Below are positions 13,001 to 23,137 of a stretch of 64,000 nucleotides of DNA, piece by piece. The position numbers and the translations under genes were made by a program. The notes under the pieces are model-generated. The model saw only the letters and a program-made list of their open reading frames with translations. It was not told where the DNA came from and did not search any database. The stretch spans positions 1,484,325 through 1,548,324 of the forward strand of contig NC_089193.1 of NCBI RefSeq assembly GCF_947507565.1, in the 5' to 3' direction. Origin of the DNA: Oscarella lobularis (Eukaryota; Porifera; Homoscleromorpha; Homosclerophorida; Oscarellidae). Every line of letters begins with the position of its first letter. Positions within the stretch are counted from its first letter, which is position 1.

Positions 13001-13078
13001 GAAATTACCGGTACGCTTAGATGCATACGTCTTCTACTAATACCTAATAGCGTCTTACTACAGAACGAGGATAAGTAG
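7066..13078 (+). CDS. NCAPD3: Condensin-2 complex subunit D3
   Basis: HEAT-repeat non-SMC subunit of condensin II, needed for mitotic chromosome compaction. My model has 26 exons and 1319 aa: 7066-7422, 7481-7753, 7809-8173, 8218-8314, 8349-8468, 8509-8579, 8626-8733, 8790-8878, 8927-9006, 9060-9107, 9169-9284, 9393-9560, 9613-9727, 10506-11107, 11158-11266, 11311-11395, 11448-11552, 11606-11669, 11723-11798, 11862-12065, 12111-12170, 12222-12306, 12361-12789, 12838-12919, 12974-13010, 13064-13078. Recognised blocks: VLERVRDEKLSVRKAGIQ, AVRNNAVIVLGDLCKRYTSMV, FHHQFLDCVFSLN, LSSPEIKLSQLKRKS, NIVENIIPVLVSLKHV and YLRILVQDYKNEI, in family order, then a disordered tail with TPR/SPR-like sites. 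The donor after exon 19 is weak (gtccaag at 11799); a GC donor at 11808 is possible. Intron 13 (9728-10505) is long and carries the 48-bp array. Confidence 0.9.
9959..10481 (+). repeat. 48-bp tandem repeat array, ~11 copies, in NCAPD3 intron 13
   Basis: About eleven near-identical 48-bp units with spacer variants (aatccc, agtccc, agacgt). Each unit contains an 11-bp perfect inverted repeat, TCTCTTGTAAT and ATTACAAGAGA, around a ~13-nt loop (ttcactgtaattt), so every copy can fold into a hairpin. The unit length is a multiple of three and keeps one frame open, but that frame does not join the flanking exons. Confidence 0.95.
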
Positions 13079-13168
13079 CGTGAATGGATGGATATCTTTA
13101 TTGTTTCACGTGTTATGTAAGTGCCATATAAATGAATGAGTTGAACATGCTACACGCGCGTACAATGT

Positions 13169-14241
13169 CTAATTCTTTTGAAATCGTTTCCACAGTGTCT
13201 CAGTATCTCTGAGAGCGAACGTCAACGTGCGTTCTTTATAGTACGTCGTCCCGAATTTCTCCAAATTATCAATGATATCTTCGACGAGATGAGCCTTGCC
13301 AACGAGTCCTCCGGGATGCTCGAAGCTTGTGTGAAGGTAATGCATGTGGAAATGATAGTAGGTTGGCTGATAGTGCACGTACGTTTTAATTTGGCTCAAC
13401 GGAATACCGTACCTATTAAAAATCGCCTCCTAAGAAACGAGAACAAAATTAATTAGAAACCCCTTTTCTCTCGCTTGCCCTATAGTATGTATACCCTTCC
13501 TTGCTGCATCATATTTTTCAATAGAGGCACGTGTTCGAGTCTCAGGTCCCTTAGCGAGGCAATACCCCTTGCATGGCACACTCCCAAAAGATATAAATTT
13601 TCCATGTGCTCTTGATCCCACTTGAGATCAGGCAAGAGCACAAATCCCACGTTGGGATCAGGATCCTCGTACACAATACGCTCCTGCTCCGCTTTATGAT
13701 CAAGAATATTATAAATCCACTAACAAAACCATCAAGTTTTAATTATTTGATTAATTAATTAATTAATTAATTAACTCACTTGCAGACTTTGTGATTCTTT
13801 TTCTATATAGGGTTTCGTTATGGTTTCATAGTCATTTGGAGTTTCCCTGACAAAGTGCTTCTCCTGCGATTTTAATTTGGCTATAAGTTCATCGGTAGCC
13901 GGATAGATGACCGTCGCCTGGGCTGCATTCAATTTCGACTCGATTCGAGCTTCGTATTGACGATAGATATCGTTGTGCATCAGGAAACGCAAGTCGGTTG
14001 ACTCGGACAACACCTCCTGGATCGTTTCCGCCGAAAACGGGCGTTTTTCGAGTATCACGACAGCAGGGCCCGGGCGTCCGGAAATGTTTCCTTGCACGAA
14101 GATGGTCTTGTGCTGGGCATTTTCCTTCAGCGTTCGCTCGACCCGAAAGTCGTTAAAGGACAAGAGCTGCAGCTGATCCTGATCCTCTTCCAATTCGCCG
14201 TCGGCCAGCTTCGCTTCTTTTGCTCGTCGCTCTTCTTCCAT
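13169..14241 (-). CDS. DCPS: Scavenger mRNA-decapping enzyme DcpS (HIT family)
   Basis: 315-aa m7GpppX diphosphatase that hydrolyses residual cap after 3'-5' mRNA decay. Exons (minus): 13780-14241, 13495-13719, 13169-13429. The N-terminal half carries the dimerisation/cap-lid domain ([45 protein letters not shown]). The C-terminal half has [24 protein letters not shown] and the histidine-triad core [17 protein letters not shown], so the catalytic His triad is present. It ends [11 protein letters not shown], as in human DCPS. Start ATG at 14239-14241 is followed by an acidic/basic leader like the family's. Start codon is 50 bp from that of RSPH14; its stop is 90 bp from the NCAPD3 stop (convergent). 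Confidence 0.95.
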
Positions 14242-14291
14242 CGGCGTAACTAGGTATGCGCACAGATGCGCAATTGCGTAGGTTGTTTGAC
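14242..14291. promoter_or_regulatory. 50-bp bidirectional promoter region DCPS/RSPH14
   Basis: Head-to-head start codons 50 bp apart, joining a housekeeping decapping enzyme to a ciliary gene. No obvious core element is readable; the call rests on geometry. Confidence 0.45.
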
Positions 14292-15759
14292 ATGGCAACG
14301 ACTCGAATAAGCGCTCAACTGCCGCCGCACATCGACCAGACGAAGAGTTCGCTGGCGTACGGAAACAGAATGCTTCCGAAATTGGTAAGAATGCACCAGG
14401 AGTTCCCAAAACGCCGTAAAGTCGTCGGATTCCTGCCTAGAATCGCGAACTGAGCGGTTTGGAGCTGATAACGAAGCAGCGAGCGCTCGTTTCGCTTTGC
14501 GAAGTTATGCACAAACCGGAAAATATCGCAGAATCGGTTCGAGTGGGTAAGTTTCCTCAGAATCTAAGGAATAGATACGAATACAGTCTCTCCCTACACA
14601 GGCGTAGTCGAAAGTCTCAAAGACCTACTAGGCGACGAAGATCAGACAGTGAGAATAAAGACGACTCAAGTCCTCTACATTTTATCGAGTGAGTAAACGA
14701 AAAAGATTCTTCAAAAATTAAAAATCACAAAATTTCAATTTCTGTTGTTGCTACAGCTCATGCTATTGGCCGCGAAGCTTTTCTGTCTTGCAACGTCATT
14801 CTCCCTCTGTCCAAACTCTTCGACGATGACGTCATTGACGTGCGAGTCAACGTTCACTCGACGCTGGAGAAATTGAGCAGCGATCCAATGGGAGCGCGTG
14901 CCATACTCACAGCCGATCTCGTTCCGACGCTCGTCGAGAAAGTCAAGTCGGAAGACGATGAAATTAAAGTGAGTCGAGTCCGCAATTTTGAAATTGAATA
15001 ATAGATGATTCTTCTTAGGAGTTGATTCTAACGTCTCTTCATTATTGCATGATGATCGACCCGGGCCCTTGTCTCGCTACAGCCGCAATGGCAACATTTA
15101 CGGACCTCTTATCGCACGCTCTGCCGCCAATTCGATCCAAAGCAGCTCTGGCTATACAAGACTTGAGGCGAGGCAGACTTTCAATATGGTCATTATTACA
15201 TTATTTATGTTTTTATTTAGTTTTCCTCTTGCTGGGAAGAAACAGGCTTGTCAGTCGGGCTGTGTTCCCACTTTGGCGAGTCTTTTGGAGGACGTTAGTC
15301 CCGGAGTTCGTGCGTGTGCGGCTGGAGCATTAATGACGTCAGAAATACGATACACACGCATTCTAAGTTCTGAGAAAAAACTTTGCTATAGAATATCGAT
15401 TACTACAGAGGGAAAGTTTTTGTGTTTGAAAGCTGGAGTGATTCCTAGAGCCGTTAGTCTACTAAGCGACCCGAATAACGACGTCAAAATCAATGCAATA
15501 AAAGTAGGAAAATTTACTCTTGGGTTTGATTTGATTGAATATTGATATTTAGGTTATTACAACGCTGGCTGAATCTCCGCAGGGAAGAAAAGAACTGAGC
15601 GAATCTTTACCAAAGGTAATCTCATAAGACGTGGTGGCTATATCACATATAGGAATTAGAGCCCTTAATTATTAGCTTGATCCCTTGTGTAATCATGGCA
15701 ACGAGACGATCAGCAAAGCAGCGTCGATTGCCATCAACGTGATCCAATGGAAACCGTGA
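14292..15759 (+). CDS. RSPH14: Radial spoke head 14 homologue (armadillo repeats)
   Basis: 340 aa (human ~348), an ARM/HEAT-like axonemal protein. Exons: 14292-14384, 14441-14546, 14602-14688, 14757-14968, 15019-15167, 15221-15337, 15392-15503, 15553-15615, 15676-15759. Matches to the family: TKSSLAYGNRMLPKL, QRALVSLCEVMHKPENI, VRIKTTQVLYILSTHAIGREAF, IRSKAALAIQDL, VRACAAGALMT, LLSDPNNDVKINAIKVITTLAESPQGRKEL, and the short end VIQWKP. The intron after exon 5 appears to start GC rather than GT (gcgagg at 15168), which restores a clean family match (LSFPLAGKKQ). Presence implies motile cilia. Confidence 0.9.
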
Positions 15760-15890
15760 GGAAAATGGCATTGCTATTCTACTCATTTTTTTCTATTCTT
15801 TCTACGAAACAGATGACGAGTGTGAAAAGTTAAAACGGAGACTATTGCAAGACACATAGGAGGTAGTGTTTCTGAAAAATACGTTTCAAT

Positions 15891-17409
15891 TTAGTCTGAG
15901 AATTCATCGGATCCCCAGCCAAGCGTCTCCTCCTCCTCCTGCATCCCACCCGCTGCCTCTTCTTTAACAATTCGTCCAGCACTCGAAGGCAGACTCCGAC
16001 TTCTTTGCACGGCGGCGGAATAGCTCGGAGGCGGAGCCGTCATCCCAACGTCATCTCCACCACCGTCTTCTGCAGCTACAAGACCAAAGGTTAGCAGTAC
16101 AAGGAGTAAAGAGGATATGAGCCCCTAATTCTATAAACAATACCACCCTCTTCCCTACTGGGATATTCTACCTGCGGGACTTGATGATAAGAATAGAGGT
16201 AGTTGACTTGTGCGTAGTTGGCCTTTGGCTTCACTAACGATAGCCGACGCTTCCTGGCTACCTACATTCATATAACTCGATAAGGGCATATTACTTTCTC
16301 CTATGAACCCCTGACCTGTGTACTGAGGAACCCCCGCTGACATGTCTCGCGATTGGGTTTCTGGTAATAAGGCAGCCAATTTCTAAAACGTAGTATGAAG
16401 TTCACGTGCTGTGCTTTTTTTTGGCTGTGACGTGCACCTCTTGAGCTTGGAAGAGTACGGACGCTTTCGAAGCTAGGTTTTGAAAGCTTTGAGCGTACTC
16501 TTTTACGGCTGTCTGAAAATAAGCCATTTTGATGCACTGCGCTTCGTGAGAACGACCCCGAACTTCAAACGATTTAGTAATTGTCGTTTCATTAATCTAT
16601 GTGGTGGCTGTACGTTCTGCTTGGGCCAACTCGGATGCCTGTTGGGCTTGCTTTAGTTTACTTTGCAGACCCATTACATCGTCTCCTTTCTAGAGGCCTC
16701 AAAAGTCACATAAAACCTCAAAAAAACCGTCCCTCATTATAACCTTTTCTGCCTTTTCGATGTCCTTTTTGATTTTCTTTTCCTTTCCTAAACAATGATC
16801 CTGTATGGGAAGATTTTAGTATTTTGGATCACTGATGATACTATATGGCATTGACAAACCACTTGCTTTTTGGCGTGATCGAGCGCCTTTTCTGAATCTA
16901 ATATCTTTTCATATAAAATCGCATTCTGCTTCATATCCTCTTTACATGTAAAAATTATTTATTTATTTTTCTGTAGTGTAGACATACCAATCATTTCTTT
17001 CTGTATTTCTGTCCAACAGGCATTCAACTCAGCCATATTCGTAGCGACATCCTACGTGGATAGATAGAATTTGGCTCTGATGCCTACTGATACCAACCTG
17101 TATCGCATCTGATTCTTCTGTCTCAGCCCATTTCGATACGTAGGACGACGCTGCCAAAGCCAAAGAACGGCGCGATCGTTCGCAAGTGCGTGCGATTTTA
17201 ATATTACCCGATTGCTGTGCCCGGACGAACGCTTTGAGAGCATTTCGCACGCTCTTCTTCTCCGAAATGATGAGCTTCAACGCGCTGTGTCCCGATCCCA
17301 GCGACGACGACAGGCGAACTGTGCCTCTATTACGTCCGAACGGCTATCGATCAAGCTTCCAGTGTGGGGCAACGGCCGACCTTCTCACTGCTTGAGCAGC
17401 TTTGTCCAT
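15891..17409 (-). CDS. BAR-superfamily coiled-coil protein, Pil1/Lsp1 (eisosome)-like
   Basis: 346 aa in nine exons (minus): 17389-17409, 17098-17343, 16988-17051, 16863-16939, 16744-16800, 16614-16689, 16438-16541, 16172-16382, 15891-16075, all in phase. The first ~230 residues are charged and helical: ISEKKSVRNALKAFVRAQQ, SKWAETEESDAIQDVA, LDSEKALDHAKK, KLKQAQQASELAQAE, FQTAVKEYAQSFQNLASKA. The order of motifs (an E-K-pair helix, an S-W-x3-E-x2-D turn, then A-E-rich helices) resembles by eye the fungal eisosome proteins Pil1/Lsp1, which are BAR-fold membrane benders of similar length (~340 aa). The tail is low complexity and ends LGWGSDEFSD. I could not match it to a named animal BAR protein. 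Gene model fairly sure; family assignment tentative. Confidence 0.7.
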
Positions 17410-17862
17410 TTCCTGTCTGCGGGAGCTGCCTACGAGTGTAGCGCGCGTCGACGATGTTCCGGAACTTTTCTGGCTGTGTCGCGTTTGATGCGGAAGGTGA
17501 GAGTGCGTTTGGTTAGTGAGTCGCTGGGGGTCGTGTTCGCAGAAAAGTCGAGCTTCAGCTTCAAAACACGAATTTGCGAAAGAAAACGCTCGTAATCGCA
17601 CCTCACGTGCAACTCCGCCTGGCGCGCATGTGACTCCCGCGCGCTCGCCCATGTTTGCAGAGTGACGCAAGCGAAAGATAGCCGAACGCCGCTCCTGTTA
17701 CCAAGCAGTGGCAAGCACGCACACACAGACAGCGACAGCAGTCACAACAGCGAAAAGCGCGCGACGAGCAGACAACGCGGCGACACAGGACCCGATATAT
17801 CGACGGCGCGCGGCACGTGACATTTCAAACCCACTCGACGTCTCGCACGAGTCGGACGGATC
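17410..17862. promoter_or_regulatory. 453-bp divergent intergenic region
   Basis: Lies between the Pil1-like gene (minus) and the A1CF-like gene (plus). GC-rich with CpG-dense stretches and a short cacaca run near 17715-17730. No coding exon recognised. Probably both 5' UTRs and a shared promoter. Confidence 0.4.
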
Positions 17863-20540
17863 ATGGAAGCACCGAACGACGACGTCGCCGAAGAACGTCC
17901 ACCGGACTCGCCGTCGCCGCCATCCAAACGCGTCATCCCAGCTCAACGCTATCGAAAAGGAGATCCTCTTCCCGAAGGCGTCAGCGGCGCGCCGAACGAA
18001 CGCAAGCTCGTCGAGCTCATGGAAAAAACGGGCTGCATGATTTCGCAGACGAACGGCCAACGACGCTTCGGTCCGCCGCCCGACTGGCCGCCCGAAGAGC
18101 CACCTCCACCACGTGGCTGCGAAGTGTTCATCGGAAAAATACCGCGAGATCTCTACGAAGACGAACTCGTTCCCGTGCTCCAGATGATCGGACGACTCTA
18201 CGAGCTGCGTCTAATGATGGATTTCTCTGGGAACAATCGCGGCTACGCCTTCGCCGTCTTCGCGTCGCGCGACGAGGCGAAGCAATGCGTGCGCGCGCTC
18301 GACAACTACGAAATACGCCGCGGTCGATCGCTGGGCGTATGCATCTCCGTCGACAACTGTCGACTCTTCATCGGCGGCATACCGAAGAAGGTCACCAAGG
18401 CGGACATACTCGACGAGATGCGTCGACTCACGGACGGCGTCGTCGACGCGATCGTCTACGCGAGCGTCGCCGATAAGACGAAGAATCGCGGATTCGCCTT
18501 CGTCGAGTACGAGAATCATCGCGCCGCGGCGATGGCGCGACGGAAGCTCATGCGTCAGCGTCTCGTCGTCTGGGGAACCGAAATCGCCGTCGATTGGGCC
18601 GAGCCGGAACAAGTGATCGACGAGGATGTCATGGCTAAGGTAAAAAGAGAAAATTCGTTGCGCTTTTTCGTGTTTGCGAGACCCCAACTCCTTCGCCACG
18701 CCCACGCGTCGAGCAGTGTTTCTCGGCTGTCGTCGCTTTTTGTTAGTGTTGTAGTCCGCGGTGACAGTTGATTCGATGTCTTCGCACTTCGTTGTCGCCC
18801 TATCGTTCGCTGTCATTCGAGCTCGGCTGTCACGAAGTGGCACGGACGAGTTTTTTTTTGGGGGGGGGGGAGGGAGCGTCGCGGACACACCCTACGCATA
18901 GATTAGTTTTCCCTACTTCCACTCTGAGTGCCGCCACGGCTGTGCGCTTGGCGTTCCGGGGCGGACCACACCTTGCTAATGCGATAATGATAAGACCGGA
19001 TAAGGATGCGCGTTTTCCCAGGGGTTAGAGGTCTGTGTGCCACTGTGTGCAACTGTGCATCCTCCTCTTTTTCGTTTTTAGGTCAAAGTGCTCTACGTTC
19101 GGAATCTCATGGTGTCGACCACCGAAGAGCAGATTCATCAGAAGTTCGTCGAATTCGGCAAGCTGGAGAAAGTGAAAAAGATACGCGATTACGCCTTCGT
19201 TCATTATTCGACGCGCGAGGACGCCGTGGCGGCGAAAGAGTCCATGGACGGTAAATAATCACGTGCACCTATATCCAAATATATTCCTGACGTCATTAGG
19301 CGAGGAATTTGACGGAAGCCTTCTGACAATATCGTGGGCCAAGCCAGTGGACAAGGAACAGCGTCAATTGGCGAAGAATTTCGGCAAAACGTTCTACGAC
19401 GGAGTGGCCATGTATCCCACGGTGAACGACGTGGGTGGAGGGGGATCAGGAGGAGAGATTGTGCCTCGATCTCCAACGTCCACACAAGCAGTCGTTCCTC
19501 CCGTCAATTCAATCTATCCATTACAAATCAGCCCATTTTTCAGACGGTAAAAATAATTTATAGGGATTATGAACATATATACATTTGCTTCTAGCACTGA
19601 AAGAACCCACCTTGGAAGCTATGTGGATCGTATCCCAAGCAGTGGCAACACGCGCCCGCAGTCATGTCGACGCTACACTTTGCCACCCACCACTCTTCCG
19701 CTATCGCCAGTGGCAAAGCCTTTTTTTCCGCCGCCGCCGCCGCAGGGCTCGCCGCCGGCGATTCCACCGCTGCCCCAGTCATCTCCATTTGGGACGAGTC
19801 CTGTTATGATTCACGCTTTGGTGGCCGATCCAGTGACTTCTTCTGGTGTCTACATGAAGAAGCATTCTGTGGAGGTAAACATTGACATCCGCTTTTTAAA
19901 TTTATTTGGGATTTGCTAATAGGTATTGGAGGATATTTGTACTAAAAGCAATTGGGGGTCACCTCAGTATCATCTGATTCAACTTAACTGCAATTCGGGA
20001 ATGACGCCGTTTTATATTCAAAAAGTAATAAATTAGAAATCGATTAATAAATACTTTCTTATGTGTCGTTTTTTTTTTCGAGGTTTCTATTCCTGGACTG
20101 GGTCAGCATCAGTTTCAATCAACTAAACTTTGCTCGAACGCCGACGAAGCGAAAACTCTCGCAGCCGAAAACGCCCTGTATCATCTCGGCCTCTCGTTCT
20201 TACCAGAAGGTAGAGAAAGTCTCCACATATAATACCATCACTCATATATTAAATAATTCTATTGAATTTTCGCTTAGGATTTACTCTCAGTCTACCTGCT
20301 CCAAATTTCTCGTCGCACATTTCATCAATTTCCGCTTCAGTGAATGATCCGACAAAGCCGCCGCCGCCGCCGTTGCCTGGAGCAATTCCTCCGCCTGGAG
20401 GTGTGTGGCAGCCAATAGCCAATCTCCACGAAATTGCCGCCGTCTACGGATCGCCGCCACCGCCGCCACCGCCGCCCTTATTCAACGGATTCCACGCCAA
20501 CAGGTCTATTTATTCTCCTTCAGAAGTATATCCATATTAG
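17863..20540 (+). CDS. A1CF/RBM46/RBM47-family RNA-binding protein with three RRMs and a dsRBD
   Basis: 654 aa; exons 17863-18639, 19082-19250, 19300-19546, 19595-19874, 19923-20024, 20083-20209, 20278-20540. It has the family's N-terminal RTG-type leader ([19 protein letters not shown]), then RRM1 ([17 protein letters not shown]), RRM2 ([11 protein letters not shown], with the diagnostic [20 protein letters not shown]), RRM3 ([16 protein letters not shown]) and, at about residues 491-567, the DND1-type double-stranded RNA-binding domain ([18 protein letters not shown] ... [18 protein letters not shown]). Proline tracts flank the dsRBD. In vertebrates the family guides C-to-U editing (A1CF, RBM47) or germ-cell mRNA control (RBM46, DND1). 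Intron 1 (18640-19081) is the long one and contains a poly-T/poly-G tract. Confidence 0.93.
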
Positions 20541-21016
20541 TTGTCATGCGTTTATGACGACAAGAGAGCCCGAGTTTATTGCTATTATTGATGAGGAATT
20601 ATTATTTTATGAATCCGAAGGATATTTGACTTGAATCGCCCGTTATTTTTTGTCATAATTTAGGTAGTGATTTTACGTGGTAGAGTCTCTTCCGTTATTT
20701 TTACATTTGGCCTTTATGGGGAGAAGAGCGCTGCCAGCTGCTACTATTACCTTACGTGTTAGTGTTCCTTATATATTGTAGAGAGCGTGTGAGAGACCGT
20801 TTAGATTTATTTTAGGATCAGAAACATTTGCATCGTTTCGGTTCAAAACGAGAGTTGAAGTTGTATGGGGTTGTAGTTTTTCGGAGTGTTCTAGAGAGGA
20901 AATTTCAGTACATGTGGCGTTGCATTGGATAAAATAATTTCGCGATCACACACACACACACACACAACGTGCACAACAGAAGAGTTCTTAAAAAGTAATC
21001 TGCAATGTTTTTATTT
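20541..21016. other. Intergenic/3' UTR region with (CA)10
   Basis: Holds the 3' ends of the A1CF-like gene and, on the other strand, the DFR-like gene. A perfect (CA)10 microsatellite is at 20947-20966. No exon seen. Confidence 0.7.
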
Positions 21017-22470
21017 TCATTCTTCTGCTCCCTGTTTTCTGTAACCGGGTTTCTTTGGAATGATGCCTTTATCAATGAGACTGTAGGCTGACTCAATGAT
21101 GCTTTCCTTTATACCAATTGGTTCAATTCCCAGCTCGTTCTTCATCTATACTGAACGTAAGTCAAGTCCTGAAGGAGGGGGGCTTTCACGTACTGGTGAG
21201 TTGTCATATCTAATAAACGTTCCGCAATAGTCGTAGGCCACTTTGGCTTTTTGGCTAAAGAACTTTGAGAACCACAAGACAAACGTTGGCAAACGATGCA
21301 CGGAAACATTGTAACCTGCATATACGCAATTAGAAATGCACTTTCTAACTAAACTAATTTTTAGGCTTTCCTTGAGGGTTAAATTCCTTGGCAAGCACTT
21401 GAGCAATCTCTGTCATTGCGACCGTGTCAGAGCACAATATATAGCGCTTGCCTGGATTGCACATATGATAGATTTTTGACAGTCTCAAATGCATGTTCAT
21501 ACCTGCAGCTTCAGGTTTGATCATAGCAATCAGGTGAGCTTTCTTGACATCGCGAACGTCAACAAATGCTGCAGCTACGTTTGGAACGGCAGGAAAGTCG
21601 CGTCTGAGTAGAACCCCCACAGCCTGGTACACACACAATGATTGTTATGTATGTATGTATATATCAGATAGACCACCTCATGAGAAGAAGAAGCGCGATT
21701 AAGAATCAAGGGACCATAAATGACAACTGGGCTTGTCACAACCAGCTCAAATTTCTTTCCATCTTAAAATTCAACTATTAATTAATTATTCAATTAATTT
21801 CTTGCTTCGTACCTTCCAGGTTCTTTACAAATTCCCAAGCCGCCTTTTCAGCGAGCGTCTTTCCTATTTCGTACGGAGGAAGTTTTGGCGATTCGGGGTC
21901 AGTCCAGTCATCTGACGTGTAGACGTGGTCGTGAGCCACTCCCGGATTACCAAGCACGCCGGCTTTCGGATATCGGAATGTGGGGAAGCCGAAATATGGG
22001 TATACATGCAGGCTTTCTTACATGATATGGCCGAACTCGTGCCTGTCAGGACGACTCGCTTCACCGTTCCAGCGTCGACGCACGCTCCGAAAACGCGTTC
22101 TATTCCCTCGACAGGAAGTCGAATCATTTTTTCCCGATCTGGCTCTTCGTCGAGCGTGATAATAGGCGAGGCGACGTGATGAACGTACGCGCAGCCGGCC
22201 ACCGCTCTGCGAACGGCACGAACGGCTCAAAAAAAGGAGATCTCGCACGTTGAAAACGCACTCTTTCCATCCGTCGTCTTTCGACAGATCTGCTTCGACG
22301 AGTTCGACGTCGGGAAAGGTTTCCTTGAGAAGTTTCGACGTTTCGCTCGTCGAACTGCGAACGGTGCCGCGAACGCGATATTTTTGCTCGGCGACGAGGC
22401 CGGCGACGACGTGCGAGGCGACGAAGCCCGATGCTCCCGTCACAAGTACGAGGGGCAATTCGTCGTTCAT
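21017..22470 (-). CDS. DFR-like NAD(P)-dependent reductase (extended SDR)
   Basis: 360 aa in eight exons (minus): 22262-22470, 22022-22206, 21813-21962, 21677-21762, 21503-21623, 21371-21451, 21194-21315, 21017-21145. The Rossmann motif is VTGASGFVASHV at the N-terminus, followed by AVAGCAYVHHVASPI, VKRVVLTGTSSAI and the catalytic YxxxK as PPYEIGKTLAEKAAW. Then come SPVVIYGPLI and DVRDVKKAHLIAM. This is the dihydroflavonol-4-reductase/cinnamoyl-CoA-reductase-like branch, which reduces ketone or aldehyde substrates; the animal substrate is unknown. Start ATG 22468-22470 sits just before the Rossmann strand; a longer in-frame ORF upstream was not used. The intron after exon 6 begins GA (gaaagc at 21370 downward) instead of GT, which is odd. 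Confidence 0.85.
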
Positions 22471-22529
22471 CGCGAGGCACTCCCGGATTGCCTTCGATCT
22501 CCGCGAGTACCGCGTGCTTTCTTCGTCGA

Positions 22530-22805
22530 AATGGCTGCGCTCGAGCTCGTCAGGACGACTTCCCAGAATCGCCGCGCGATCCAAAAACGCGTTCTATTCG
22601 CTCGACAGAGAATGGAGTCGTTTTCTCTCGATCTTTCTTGCTCTTCGTTCGAGTCGAGAGGCGAAGCGACGTGGCGAGCACACGAACGGCTCAAAAACGG
22701 GCTCGCGCAAGTCGAAAAAGCGCACTTTTTCCACCCCGTCGTCTTTTTCAAAGTTGCCCAGATCTCCCGGGAAAGGTTTTCGACGTTTCGTCCCTTTGCC
22801 CGGCG
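22530..22805 (-). pseudogene. Decayed tandem copy of the DFR-like gene (exon 1-2 region)
   Basis: On the minus strand this stretch follows the live gene's exon 1 end, intron 1 and exon 2 almost base by base: the AAAGACGACGG block, the intron's TTTTTGAGCCGTTCGTG, then CGTCGCTTCGCCT, GAATAGAACGCGTTTT and GTCGTCCTGACGAG. Deletions and frameshifts break any reading frame, and the Rossmann motif is not recognisable. It lies immediately upstream of the intact gene, so a local tandem duplication that decayed is the simplest explanation. It may also supply part of the live gene's promoter. Confidence 0.75.
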
Positions 22806-23137
22806 ATGACGTACGTCTGTCACAAGAACACAATTTTCGTTATCTGAAATTAAATGTATATGGTCACGTGCGGCGGATATGCGATATATGATCATTTGCC
22901 TAATACTGAGACAATGTGAGCATATTGAATGACATCACCCTTTATCTAACGAAGCCTTTTAGTGAAAGTGAAATCGTACTTACGACTAGAGCACGTTATG
23001 TGACGGACGTGACCTGGGCACACCCTGAGAACCAGCAGCAGCACCCTGACCCCTTCGACGCGGAAACACCGAGGAAAAAAGGATAATCGAGTGGATGCAT
23101 TAGCTGCAAGCGTCTCTCATTTTTCTCAGACTCCTCC
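22806..23137. other. Intergenic region upstream of the receptor-kinase gene
   Basis: 332 bp with no exon found; presumably promoter and 5' UTR of the plus-strand gene at 23138. Confidence 0.5.
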
